From Macropodus opercularis (lineage: Eukaryota > Chordata > Actinopteri > Anabantiformes > Osphronemidae), in assembly GCA_030770545.1 (NCBI GenBank), contig CM061098.1, positions 10,771,001 to 10,835,000 of the forward strand: a DNA stretch of 64,000 nucleotides, in the 5' to 3' direction. The position numbers were made by a program, and so were the translations under genes. Under the pieces are notes generated by a model. That model was not told where the DNA came from. It saw only the letters and a list, made by a program, of their open reading frames with translations, and did no database searches. Positions 50,425 to 62,008 of this stretch are shown piece after piece (the stretch's first letter is position 1; the number at the start of each line of letters is the position of its first letter).

Positions 50425-53400
50425 ATTGACCTGGCATTTTATTCACATTGTACAGTGGGTGCAGACAAATGACATTAAAACTTCTAACCCTGACTATGCT
50501 CTATCTGTCCAGTCTTGCCCAGCCCAGACCGCATGCTTACCGTGCCAAACCACAAGAGGACAAAGAGGGTGGGGGAGCAGAGACCATTGGTCGGCTGCAA
50601 TAACACAGGCCTTAAGAAGACTTTAGTTTACGCCAGAAAAAAAAAGATTGGTCTTCTTTTACATTGTATTCTTATTGTCATTAGGTTTTTATAAGCCGGA
50701 GTGAAAAACTGCTTGTGTGAAAACAAGGTATTAAAACTGTTGGATGTGTTTCTCCTCTTGGCAGTCAGCCTTTCTGATGGTTATAGACTGAGCTAGCTAT
50801 AGTTGGCTGCTTGGCTGTGATTCGCACAGCGAGGCAAGTGCTTTGGAACAAATTGTACCATGCGGCACAGAATATAGAATTTGTAGCGTTATCCTGGCTG
50901 CTTAAAGCAGCTTCGTTCCTCTTGTAAGAAAGAAAATCTTGGCTGATGTACGTTCACGTTCCTGCCCGTGTGCACTTAGACACATTCCCACACACACACT
51001 ATTAAACCACTCTTGGCTGGTACAGATATGCGACATACAGCACAGTTTGGTAAATGTCTGTCTCTGCAGCTTAGCGAGAAAGAGAACACCGTGTGAATGT
51101 GTGTTTACATCTCAACTCCAATGCTGTGAACTTGGTTTCACAGCGGCCAGATGGTGATTTAGCATGTGAACATGCGCGCCGCAGAGATGAAAATACACAT
51201 TGCTAAAAGGACTAAAAACAGAGAGTCTTGCCACTCTAATCAGGTCTGACTGAATGTGGCTTTCTGCTCTGGGGGGGGAAATGTTGTTCACTCAAGGCAT
51301 GAAGACTCCATTTCTCCACAGAGCACAAGCTAAATCAGTGCCTTAATGTGGTCTAATCAATCATGCCCTCACACATAATAAAGACAAACACAGGACACAC
51401 AAAAGTAAGAGTGGTCATTTCATGCATATCTTTAAATACAGGAAATAAGCCTAGACTCATTGTTTATACTTCAATTATGTAACATACTGTTAGGAGTCAA
51501 TGTTGTAAAAGTCCAGACAGATGTAAAAAAACAAAACTTTTGACCCACATCCCATCTGAAAGTGTTTGTGTACTCGTGTGTGTTTGTCAGTAGATGGGAG
51601 TGGCCATGACTGGTCAGGGGACTAGTAGACAGACAGACAGAGAACGCGCCTCAGCTTAACGGGCCTGTGTAATTATGGTCAACCACACTCCCCGCCACCA
51701 CCTTTATTTATAGGGATGCAAACACACTGGGGCTTCATAGTGCTTTTCCCTGCGCATTCCAGCACTTTGGGACTTTTTGGTGGGGGTGTAAACAAATGAT
51801 ATTTTAAGTAAAGTGCAAGCGGGTTGGGATTGTGTGCATGCACATGCTGTTTGTTGTGCGTGTGTTCCTAGAATTAAATACGTAGCAAAGTTGTGAGTCA
51901 GAAGCAAGAACGTAAAATGGGATTGGTCCGACTCAACAGTATGTTAAGGGATAACTTACATTTGACTAGATCCAAACAGCAGAAGATCTGCTCAGCGCTT
52001 CCCTGCATTCCTGTGCTGTGGGGATAACTTTGATCAAGACGGAGAGAAACTCACGCTAACCAACCCAGACAGAACTCATCAAAGAAACATGCTATTGAGG
52101 TTTGGTCAGAATTAATGGGGAGGGACGTCTTCGGCCACAAGCGAGCAGAGCGAGCCCAGTCGCCCCGTGGCCTTTAGGCATAAGCCACGGTAGCCCAGGC
52201 CAACCGTCACCTTGGAGGTGCGCCAGAGCGGAAGTGAACAGACATGTGAGCTAACATGAAGAGAAAAGAGGAAACACGTGCACATGAAGCGATGGCTATT
52301 TTTTTTCTCCCCCCTTCTCACTGGCTGACTGAGAGCATTTCCAGCTCACCGTTCTCTTTCACTTTGTGCCAGTCGAGCACATCTGCTGCACAACCGAAGG
52401 AAATGTAAAATGTTCAGGATATCCTGTTGTAATGAAACTCCAGGTTGAATGAAAGGGAGCGAGGGTGGGTGTGGGAGGGGGGCTCATGTGCAGTACCTTT
52501 GGTGGACATGGAGGCTGAGGGCCCGCTCAGGAACACATGAGCAAAGCCTGCAAGTGTGTCTGTGATGTGGTGAGTAAGGCAGGGGGCTCATATTGAGTGC
52601 AGGTGCGCCGTGAAAGCTGTGTTGAGGGTGGGATTATAAGATGTGAACAGGGAAAATTAGGGAAACCCAATGGCATCTGTTCTTATGGTGCGCGTGTGTT
52701 AATTCACATCTATCTATGAACTGTCTGACTGACTTATCTATGAGCAGTGAGGGCGATCAGGCCAAGCACCGAAGATCAAGCTGGTGGCAACTCACCTCGA
52801 GTACTGAGACGGACAATAGACGAAACTCGAAATTGCTTCATTTAATATCAGACTCCTACGCTCACATGCGCAATCGCCCCTTCCGCTGAGGAGCGACGCC
52901 TTTGTTCTCACGGCGGCATCATTTTCTGTAATGCGCTGAGCAGCTGACCCAGCTTGAGCACTTCTTTGGATTTGGACCCTGTGTTTTGCATGTTGCTGGG
53001 ATCGGGTGCTGTAGCAAAGCGCTTACCCAGGTCTGTGTGGCAAAACGCACGAGAAAAAAAGTCTCCGTAAAACCCAAATGACAAATAGGGGAACCATACA
53101 AGCCACAGATAAACAGCAGAGAGAAAGAAAGAGAGGAAATCGTCTCACAATAACAAGGCATGTGTCGTAAGACTTTTCTCAGCAGTTGTGTTTACCCTCA
53201 CTCAGTCCTCCAGGGGTAATTTGGGGAGAGGAAGAGAGACAGAAAGTTAGACGCAGCACAGAGAGACCAAAACTAGCAAATAACTGTCAGGAGGCAGCCT
53301 GTCTCCTTCAATGTTAGGTGTTTGTGCTGACAAACACACAAAGGCGAGTACACAGCTGTGCACGGATACATCAGTGCATGCGCGTGCGATACTTTTTCTC

Positions 53401-56400
53401 TGTCTCTTTCCAGACACGAAAACTCTCAGAACAGACGCTGAGCTTTAATCCAGTACGCGAGTATGAGGATCGTCTTTGTTGTAGTCGTTTGGCAAAGAGC
53501 TGTTAACAATGCACCTTCGAATTTAAGCATCAGCGGCAATATCTCACTCCCATCCATCACTCCCCGGCAAAGCAGAGAACTTGGAGCAGAGTCACACCCT
53601 CCCTGGACGTTCTTTAACCAGCAGGAGGATGAGAAAATACCCAGACCGGGGTCAGCGCTTGGGTCAAGCCGTTGCCATCAGCTCCGTCGTATCTGTGTGT
53701 GAGCGGGTCAGGGTGACATGGAGGGCGGGTTTGGGGTTGATTCCACGGAGAGACATAGGACCCAGGGTCAATGTTGACCGTCAACCATCCGTGAGTTTGG
53801 CTGAACACCACTTGACTTTTCAGACTTCAGTTCATTCTGGCTTAGCCAAGTCAGGGGAGGAGGACTCCAGTGTGGAATAAAGTCGCGCTTAACAGCTCAC
53901 ACGCGCACACCCGCACGCGCACACACCAACGCTCCGAACCGAACGTGCGCTGCTCTCGATCTGCCATCTGGAAAAGGCAGGCAGGTATGAGAAGGCTTCA
54001 GAGTGAACTGTGTGGGAGTTGCAGCGGTTTGGGCAGAGTGACAGAAAAGGTGACAGAGGGAGGGAGAGAGCGAGAAGAAAGAGTGTTTGGAGGGTGAAGC
54101 TGCAGTGAAATGTAAAATGAGATTATAACAGCGCCACTGAGGCCTTTTATATTTGTTTTAACTGGACACTGTCAGACCATCTCAGGTGCCCGTTTGTCTT
54201 TTGGAGCAGCGTTCAAGCCTGACCTGGCAAGCACCGTACCCACCTTTCATACACAAACACACGCACCGCAGCGCAGTCCCATCCCTCCTGAACCGAACAC
54301 ACGTAGTGTTGTAGTTAGAGCTCGCACCTCTGAGAAATGGCCCGTTATGGTCGGAAGGGATCGACGCCGAGCCAACAACAATAGCACATGAAAACACAGA
54401 CAGCACCACGAACCAACGCCACTCAAGGGGAACTATGCTATGGCTATAATGAGATGTAACCGTCCAGATGAAGGCTTCACTCTAAACTTGAAACTGAAAG
54501 TCTAAGCAGGCCAGAGGATGTCGTTTACTCATCGGACATCCTGTATAGTCATAAGTTGCTCAAGTCAACAGGGGCAGCTCACAATAAACAAGTGACCAGC
54601 CTGAGGCGCCTTGGGAAGCTGCTCATAGCACACAACAGCGCACGGATGAAGCGGCTCCAAACCCGATCGTTCGTCAGCTATTCGCCGTCATCAGCGAGAG
54701 GTCAGCAGATCTGGCCTCGAGTGGGTTCGCACCGTGTGAGGGTTCAGCACAAATCCGCGGTTTCGTGCGTTTGTGAAAGTTCATCTGCAAAGAACAACGG
54801 GAAACAACGTGAGGCTGTGAGCGGAGAGAGAGAGAGAGGCGGAGACGATGGAGAAATTGGAGTTGCAATCATCTTGGAGAGACTGCTCCTTTGTTCCGTT
54901 GCATTAATCTGTCTTTTTTTTCTGTTCCCCTGCTCGTTCTTTTGATCCGCTGTTGGATCATCCCCTTGATGATTCACTAACAGCAAAAGAAATTAAATAC
55001 ATCAGCTTGACGACCCTCCCTCCCCTCTCCACCAACCACCACCCCGTTGCCACTACTACCTCCCTCCTCATCTCCTTCCTCCCTTATACTCCCTGAGGCC
55101 TCCATTTCTTCAATAGATAAGCAGCGGATCTGTTTTTATCACTTCTCTCTCCATCTCCATCCGTCTTTCCCTTCTTCCCCTCTCTTTCTGTTTTTTTCCC
55201 TCTGTGCTGTGTTTAATCCCAACCTCACGGTGGATGCATGTCAGAGATGTAATTCCATTGTTGAACATGTTCTTCTGAGCCCCCACCCCTCCCTAAACAC
55301 AGTCACTCCCGGGGCCACATGCATATTCATCAGCTATCAAAAACAAAAGGCAGATCACGCTGTTTGTCGTGTACCGCAACCAGCACTATTCAATTCTCTC
55401 CTTTTCTATGCAGCTTCTGGTGGATTAGTGCATGTTAAACATATCTCAGACAGACAAATCCTAAGCACTAACATATAGACATTCAATCAAAGAAAGAGAG
55501 TCTGTAGTTTGGTTCTTAACATTCAGGCAAAAGCCACTTATACTTTGGCTCATGTGAAGACACAGAGAAGTCTGGGGACAGTGTGGAGTGCGGCGATAGT
55601 TGGAGGCTCTACACGACAGAGGCAGCAGAAGATTTAAGAGCAATGTTGGAAAAAGAGGTCAGTTATGCGAAGGGACACGCATGGCTCAGTGAGACTGTAG
55701 GCCATTCATCAGGCAGCCCTGCGCAGTGTGAGCCCGACTCCAGGTCCTGCTGCAGTCTGGGTGATGTCCAGGATGCGCCGGCGGACAGCTCCAGGTTCCA
55801 GGCTCCAGGGCCAGACAGATGTAAACACGGCCTGACCGCACACAGAGGCGCAGGGCCAGCCTGCCCTCACCTCGCACATAAACAACCAAAGAGGCCACAC
55901 CGTGGGCCAGGGGACAGACAGTATTGAACCTGGCTGGAGGCATGCGGGGAAGGGAAGAGGGGAGGGGGTCTGGAGGAGGAGAGAGGAGGCCAGGAAAATG
56001 CAAGCGAGCAGGAGGAAAAGATTTTATGCTCGTTAGAGCAGTTCACCAGTCGGAAACAAACCTGCAGCATCAAGACTCACTCGCCGTAACACTGTATATA
56101 TTCTATTGTTCTTATTATTTGCTGTTCCTAATTGCGGTTCGTGCCACCAGCGGTGTGTGCGTTCGGGTGGATCTGCTTAGATTTTTTCAACGCCCTGTCA
56201 TGGCAGATGCACTGGGCTCCTCAGCGCCTGTTTGATTTACGCGTCAGGACAAATATGGGTCAAAATGAAACATCCAACACGGTGGCTTCAACTTGCTTGT
56301 TCTTCTTTCTTCTTTTTCATTCCCTTTGCACTTTCTTCTTTTCAAAGCTCGGCTCAGCGGGACTGTGTGTCTCTGCTGTACCACAGCCAGGTTGTGTGTG

Positions 56401-57872
56401 TGTGTGCGCGTACGTTTGTGTGATGAGACGTGACAAGCGCCTTCATCCTCCCCTCAGACGCCGCATTCCACAACGCTCTGCCACTCGCTCCGTGTGGCGC
56501 GCTTTTCATCTTTCCTCCACCCGTTCCTTCCTTCTTCTCCTTCTCCTCCGCTTCCCTCCCAGTGCTCTTCTTCTCCTCGCTCTCACAGGTGGAAAAAAGG
56601 CACATGGAGGAATGAAAGGGACAAGATTCTAATTAGAGGAGGAGGCTGAGACAAAAGCGGGGGGATAACGAAGGGAAGCAACGATAACACATGTAAACCA
56701 CAAAGCCTTAATCTTAGAGAGCGTTTGGAGGGATCTCTCATTTCTCACTCTCTCCAATGAACCGAGGCAGCGGGTTGTGTGTGTGGGAACACAAGGGGAT
56801 AGGATGTGATTATGAGCACAGAGCTGTCAGACATAGAGACTAGTGCACGTGTGCGTCAGTGCGTGCACGTATGAGAGTGTATCCCCGCAGGGCCCTAAGC
56901 TCCCTCTGTTCATGCGACCAACTTAAAAACACAGACATGCAAAGACACTCAGGCAGATGTACTTTTACAGTTGTTTACTTATTTGGAGAAACGTGCACCA
57001 AAGTAGCAGTTTGACATTAATTCAGTGTCAGTGATCAAGTTTCACGCAAGTTATGTTGTGTTTAATCTACATTAAGGCTGTAAAAAGGAGGAGCCAAGAC
57101 AAACGATGACTTCTAGAATTCTCATTGCTCTCTTTGCTTGGCCAAAACAAACAGCTGGATGCTTCTAAGAGTTTCTTTAACCCTTGCTTTCTTTTTTTTT
57201 GCTTTCTATGCAGTTCTATCTGTTTAACTCTTTGTATCCTGTGTCTGAGCTTTTCTGACATGCTGCTCCACCTCCAGTGTCCTTGGGTGAGACTACAGGG
57301 CTTGGGGACTTTGGTTTCCTTGCTACTGCTGCGAAACTCCATTGAGATGATGAAACTGCGGTGCAGCTGTGTCTGCGGCTCACGGTGGGATGCTGGTGTC
57401 TTTGTGGCTCTCTGCGAGGCTGAGACAAGTTCTCACTGATGAAAGACCCTGCAAATGCGTCTCTTTAGCCTGGGCCCATACATCTTCTCACCGAGAAGCC
57501 ATTATTACTGTCATCTGCCAATGCATTCACATACATGTACTTTGTTTTATTCAGGATAATAAGCCAATGCCGTTCGTCTTTGATCTTGTCTTACCGCTCT
57601 ACCGACGTAATTATTCTCAGGTCATGAATTGATTTATGTAGAGTTGCTGTATATTGTTGCTTTGTTTGTCACATACGTGCACTTTTTTTTTTCTTGCACC
57701 AATTTTGCCATAAAGTTTGGATCCTGTGACTCACAGGGAGACTGAAAATAACAGCGAAAGATAACCTGGCAAAGCACATTTCCACAGTCTTCCCTGAGGT
57801 GATGTAAGACTTTAGACAAATGTCTTGTTTGTTCAACACTGAATGGCCATCGTTCAAGAGGTGGCGTGCTGG

Positions 57873-57927
57873 CACAAACACACACGCACATGCACACACA
57901 CACACAGACACACACACACACACACAG
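57873..57927 (+). repeat. (CA)n microsatellite, interrupted
   Basis: CA units broken by GCACATG and AGACA, about 150 bp upstream of the GATA/TG compound array. Confidence 0.92.
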
Positions 57928-58079
57928 ATATGCTCACAGGAGCGAATCATTTTTCTCCCTCATGAAGTAGGTAGCGAGAATATTACAAACCAAAATTATA
58001 ATGCATTGCCGTAGGCCAGGGGGCCGGGTGAGGAGAGGGGAGGCAGCTGTGTAATTGAATTACAGTCTGACAGACAACG

Positions 58080-58080
<1 letters not shown>

Positions 58081-58138
<58 letters not shown>

Positions 58139-58139
58139 C

Positions 58140-58209
<70 letters not shown>
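58081..58209 (+). repeat. (GATA)n microsatellite, about 32 units
   Basis: About 129 bp of GATA units with a single GACA interruption at 58137-58140. In one reading of the minus strand it yields a Tyr/Leu/Ser/Ile periodic peptide that has no coding meaning. GATA/GACA arrays are the Bkm-type satellite words. It directly precedes a TG array. Confidence 0.97.
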
Positions 58210-58210
<1 letters not shown>

Positions 58211-58216
58211 GAGAGC

Positions 58217-58218
<2 letters not shown>

Positions 58219-58252
<34 letters not shown>
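58219..58252 (+). repeat. (TG)n microsatellite
   Basis: About 17 TG units, separated from the GATA array by a short GAGAGCGA spacer, so the two form a compound microsatellite. Confidence 0.95.
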
Positions 58253-58254
<2 letters not shown>

Positions 58255-59358
58255 TCACAGGCGCACACACAAGCTTATTCTCCATTAATAACAGCCACTA
58301 ATCCCCTGATGTGATTACCTCTCCCTCCTGCCCTCCTCCTCTCCCTCCATCCTTCCACACTCCTGCTTCCATTCAACAGCGCCAACCACTTGTCTTCCAC
58401 AGCAGAGCTCAGCTGGTCCAATCCCCTGAACCGATCCAAGACTTCCACTGTGTTCAGCTGCCAGGACGATGGAGGTCTTCCAATTTGACGCCTCTCCGTA
58501 CTAGAACTCGCCTCTGGGCAGGTGTATAAAAAAGCAAAAAGTCAGTGGTGTTAGCACAGAGAAGGAAGCAAATTTAACCAGATTAAGAGCCATGCCTCTG
58601 TTCAAAGCTCTGACACTTAATGCTTCCTGAATGAGCAGTGACGTGTGATATGAATCGTACAAGATATGGTTTGGGATGTTCAAACGTTTATGGAAATAAC
58701 TGCAAGCATTAAGGATTATGGGTGTGCAAAGGGAGGCAACAAGCATGTCAGTATAGCTATTTCTGTCCTCAATGACTGGCTGCCAAATGCATTTTTTTCC
58801 AGCATTTGATAAACTCGCTACATCAATATAAAGTCTAGTGTGTTTCTATGGAAACTTAGACCTCCGAGAAGGTTGAATTTTGCCACTTAGCTCAAGATCC
58901 GCTCACTAATAATATGCTATGATAAACCTTTACAATGTGTGTTTAGTTAACATATGAATCATACTGTGCAACTTTAGGCTTTCACACGTTGTCAAACAGC
59001 TGTTTTAACACACAAAACCTTTCAAAGATAAAAGCATGCCATTACATTTATCACATCAAATGTATCAGCTGGGGTTTTTCAAAAGGAAACGTTCTGCTCA
59101 CGAATACCTACAAGTTTTGAAAGTTGAACCGTTGTATCATTTATTTATTGCCTTTAATCTGTCCTGTCAAAATGATGTGAAAACGCACAAGCGCTTAATG
59201 CAGCCTGATAATTGTCGCTGCCTGACTCACACGCTGACAGCCACACGCAGATGTGTACAGATATAAACCAGCATGCACAGAAACACGCATGGTCTGAATA
59301 CAGGTCCCTCAGGGAAGCAGCGGTGCGGTACAACATTGCACTTGGTTTACTTGCTGAT

Positions 59359-59372
59359 GTCGCCATGGTAAC
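59359..59372. promoter_or_regulatory. RFX X-box motif
   Basis: GTCGCCATGGTAAC is a perfect and nearly palindromic match to the X-box pattern. Confidence 0.45.
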
Positions 59373-61039
59373 TGTTATGACTGACCTTCAAATATGTGCA
59401 CTACCTTCCATCTGGCTCAGGTTGGCTAATCAGGTCACATCAAGACACACACAAATGCACTGTCAGGTCTCATCATGACTGAGGAGGATTCTGGGGGAGA
59501 CTTTTACATCCCTATGTCACCAAACTAACACACGAGTTACAGTCCTGATTACTAGGATTATCAGCTGGGCTTGCTTTTACTTTGCCCACTGACAGGCTGC
59601 AGGTTTCGGATGAAAAGTTCTCTTTAAGCTGTCTCAGTTTGTGGGCGGTTTTCAATAAAGACATGAAAGAATTAGGGTTACTTTCATCAGCAAATAGTCC
59701 ATTCCCTAGACCTCTGCATGCTTAAATTGCCTCCGTGTCCCCCTTCTCCTTTTTTTGTCCCACCCCACATCCCTGCACCTTTTAATTTCAGCTCTGTTCA
59801 ATACTCTCATCTGCTGTGCCATTTGTGAGTTCTTACGGCACTCCAGAAGGGCCAACATCTGGCAGCTCCTTAGGCCCAGTCTCATGCATCCGTTCTGGGG
59901 ATGACGAGGCCTGGAGACCAGCCCCTCCTGTGGAGATCAGGCTTTGGTGTGTGTGGTTCCATTCGAAATCTGTGCTTCCTGTGTGCTGGTGCCTTGATGT
60001 GGCCACAACTTTGGTGTATGATTTATTACAGTACTAACCCTGTCCCCACTGCTAATACTGCCATTATTATGACCATACACCCCCCCCCCTCCTTCCTCAG
60101 GCTCCCACCTGCAATCTTACACTGAAGCCTTTACCAGATACAGCTGACACAGCTCTGCATGGCTTTTACAAGGAGTGTTGTGTTGCTGCTTTAATGAATG
60201 TTTGGTCTCAGTAGAAGATGTTTAAAGAGGCTGGACGAGCCAGGCTCGGATGAGGTGACAGAACACTGTGTTGTAAATTGACAGCAGGTTAGCGAGATCG
60301 TCTGTTTCCATTTGTGTCCTGCTCCTTGTCCTTGTTGTATCGAGTACTAGTTTGTTGCCTCGTGTGGTTTTCCGGTGGCAGACATGGCCCAAAAGGAACC
60401 AATAAGGGTGGGAGTGGGAGGTAAACAGTTTTTTGACTGTGCGGCTAATCAAAGCCACCTCATCAAAGTCAAATCTGACCAGGGCTGCCCTCAACCATCG
60501 TTGCCCCTCTTCTACAGTTTATGTAAGTGCCACGCAGCGTAATCAGCAGGACTCGAACAGACGGAAAGATGGATGAAGGGAGAAGAGGACACAGAGGTGT
60601 AGAGATGGAGCAAAGCACCAGGACAGGAAACGTTTATGTAAGCAGAGCCAGGGTGAGTAGGCAGAGGAAAGAGGGCTAAGGGCAGTGGACAGAGGAAGTA
60701 GGGGGTCCAGAGATGAGAGGAAGTCCAGGGAGGAGGGATGTGGTGGAGTTGTGTTTACATGTCTCGGTTACACAGCGCACTGTGGCTTGTTGTGTTAGCA
60801 GTGCTGAGTTTGTGATGGGCTGCCACTGCAAACCAATAATCAAGCAATATTTACACCACTGTGGACAATTAGTCCATTTCCCAAGGAAGCTCGACACTTA
60901 AGTATATGAAGGCACAAACAAGCAAAACATCATCACTGGCTGCCTGCAGAAGCAGACATAAACAGGAAGTGGAGGCCCTTTTTAAACATCCATTCATTCA
61001 TCCCCGTGCAAACATTGATCCTACTGTGCCATGTGCCCC

Positions 61040-61240
61040 CCACTGAGACACAGGCTTGGGTATCACCCCAGTGATAACACATTAATGAGAGACTCCCTCC
61101 CAGGCAGCTGCCTCAAAGGCCCCCAGAGGTATCAGATCTCCTCCTCTTCCTCATCTCCTTAATTAGGACAATTAAGAGATTTACAGGACAGATGGATGGA
61201 AATCCAGCTGGCTGCGGCGGCTGCCCCCGGGGACAGCACT
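61040..61240. promoter_or_regulatory. Candidate conserved element near the FN3 gene 3' end
   Basis: Contains ATCACCCCAGTGATAAC, ACATTAATGAG, and CTTAATTAGGACAATTAAG, an imperfect palindrome of homeodomain cores. It has no repeats and no coding frame. Confidence 0.3.
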
Positions 61241-61307
61241 GCTCATGATGAGGTGAGATATGGAGGGACACTGAAAGTCTTGGCATCAACTCAGAAATGG
61301 GGCTCTA

Positions 61308-61321
61308 GCGCTCTCTAGTGG
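61308..61321 (-). promoter_or_regulatory. CTCF-like motif between egr1 intergenic region and the FN3 gene
   Basis: The minus strand reads CCACTAGAGAGCGC, which differs from the CTCF core CCASYAGRKGGC at one position. It sits a few hundred bases beyond the inferred 3' end of the FN3 gene, a plausible boundary position. Motif evidence only. Confidence 0.35.
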
Positions 61322-61400
61322 TCAAAGATAACATGCTGGTGGTGAGTAAACGCCACAGATGCCTGTAGTTTCAGTCTCACATGACTGTAGAGGCGCTGGA

Positions 61401-61478
61401 GCTTTAGTCTCCAATTAGGCCAGAGCACTCAGACAGAACCCTCCCAGACGGTGCTGACCGCTATACCACCGTGCCAGC
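61401..61478 (-). repeat. Eroded tRNA-derived SINE fragment
   Basis: On the minus strand the sequence starts GGCACGGTGGTATAGCGG, where TGGTATAGCGG fits a pol III A box, then TCAGCACCGTC. It continues with GGGTTCTGTCTGAGTGCTC and TAATTGGAGACTAAA. The order matches a SINE head and tail common in fish genomes, with the middle (including the B box) deleted. From memory of the family, not a search. Confidence 0.5.
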
Positions 61479-61636
61479 AATGCTCAATTTATAAACAACC
61501 TTTCATAATGAATGTGTTACTGAGCTCGACTAGCCTTTCATAACTTTTACCAGCTGGTGCCGCTTGTGGCTAATAACCAAGAAAGCATGTAAAATTCAAA
61601 AGCTTCTTACTATAATGTCACATAAAACCAACACAG

Positions 61637-61642
61637 TTTAAT
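61637..61642 (-). terminator. Possible poly(A) signal (ATTAAA) of the FN3 gene
   Basis: The ATTAAA variant reads on the minus strand about 370 bases after the proposed stop. No AATAAA was noticed between the stop and this point. It is a weak, position-based call. Confidence 0.3.
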
Positions 61643-61872
61643 GATGTGTGGATGGTTAGACAAGTGGAAAGAACAGATGTTGTTAGGAAACAACAATCAC
61701 AAAAGTGCTGCTAAAAGACACTGATTATAAATCAACACCATCTTATTAACGTTCTCCTACTGTAAAAATAGAGCTTCTTTAAGTGTTTACAAGGTAGTGA
61801 TCATTTTCTTTAGTAGGTGTAGCTCAACTAACTGATGACGTTGAATATGTTGCATATGCAGCTTTTCTGGGT

Positions 61873-61892
61873 AACAACAACAACAACAACAA
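61873..61892 (+). repeat. (AAC)n microsatellite
   Basis: Six AAC units after GGGT, downstream of the FN3 gene's proposed last exon and probably within its 3' UTR. Confidence 0.9.
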
Positions 61893-62008
61893 TCTGATTC
61901 TGCTCATTTAGATCATTCAAAACCTCAATGAGTTGATTTTTATCAAGCAGCTGCAGCGTTAGAGCTCCTGCAGTGACTCAGAGCCTCTGTAGCGTAACGC
62001 TCTGCTGG

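Larger units (their letters stand above)
48001..57860. other. Intergenic, no supported gene
   Basis: Includes a more GC-rich block at 48960-49560 with a perfect X-box, a T16 tract at 50409, and moderately CpG-rich patches near 53450-54100 and 54650-54860. Open frames are short and show no recognisable domain. Confidence 0.6.
58260..61300. other. Intergenic, before the FN3 gene 3' end
   Basis: Unique sequence with an X-box at 59359 and a candidate conserved element at 61040-61240. Purine-rich GGA/AGA sequence spans 60560-60740. Nothing coding was recognised. Confidence 0.6.

Noticed and set aside
56132..56632. 166-residue open frame on the plus strand
   Set aside because: Phe/Leu/Ser-rich translation of a TTC/CTT tract; typical of simple-sequence DNA.
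57983..58285. Periodic Tyr-Leu-Ser-Ile peptide on the minus strand
   Set aside because: Direct translation of the (GATA)n microsatellite.
60222..60494. 90-residue minus-strand frame considered as a retroelement remnant
   Set aside because: No catalytic or zinc-knuckle motif and no flanking repeat; similarity impression could not be supported.
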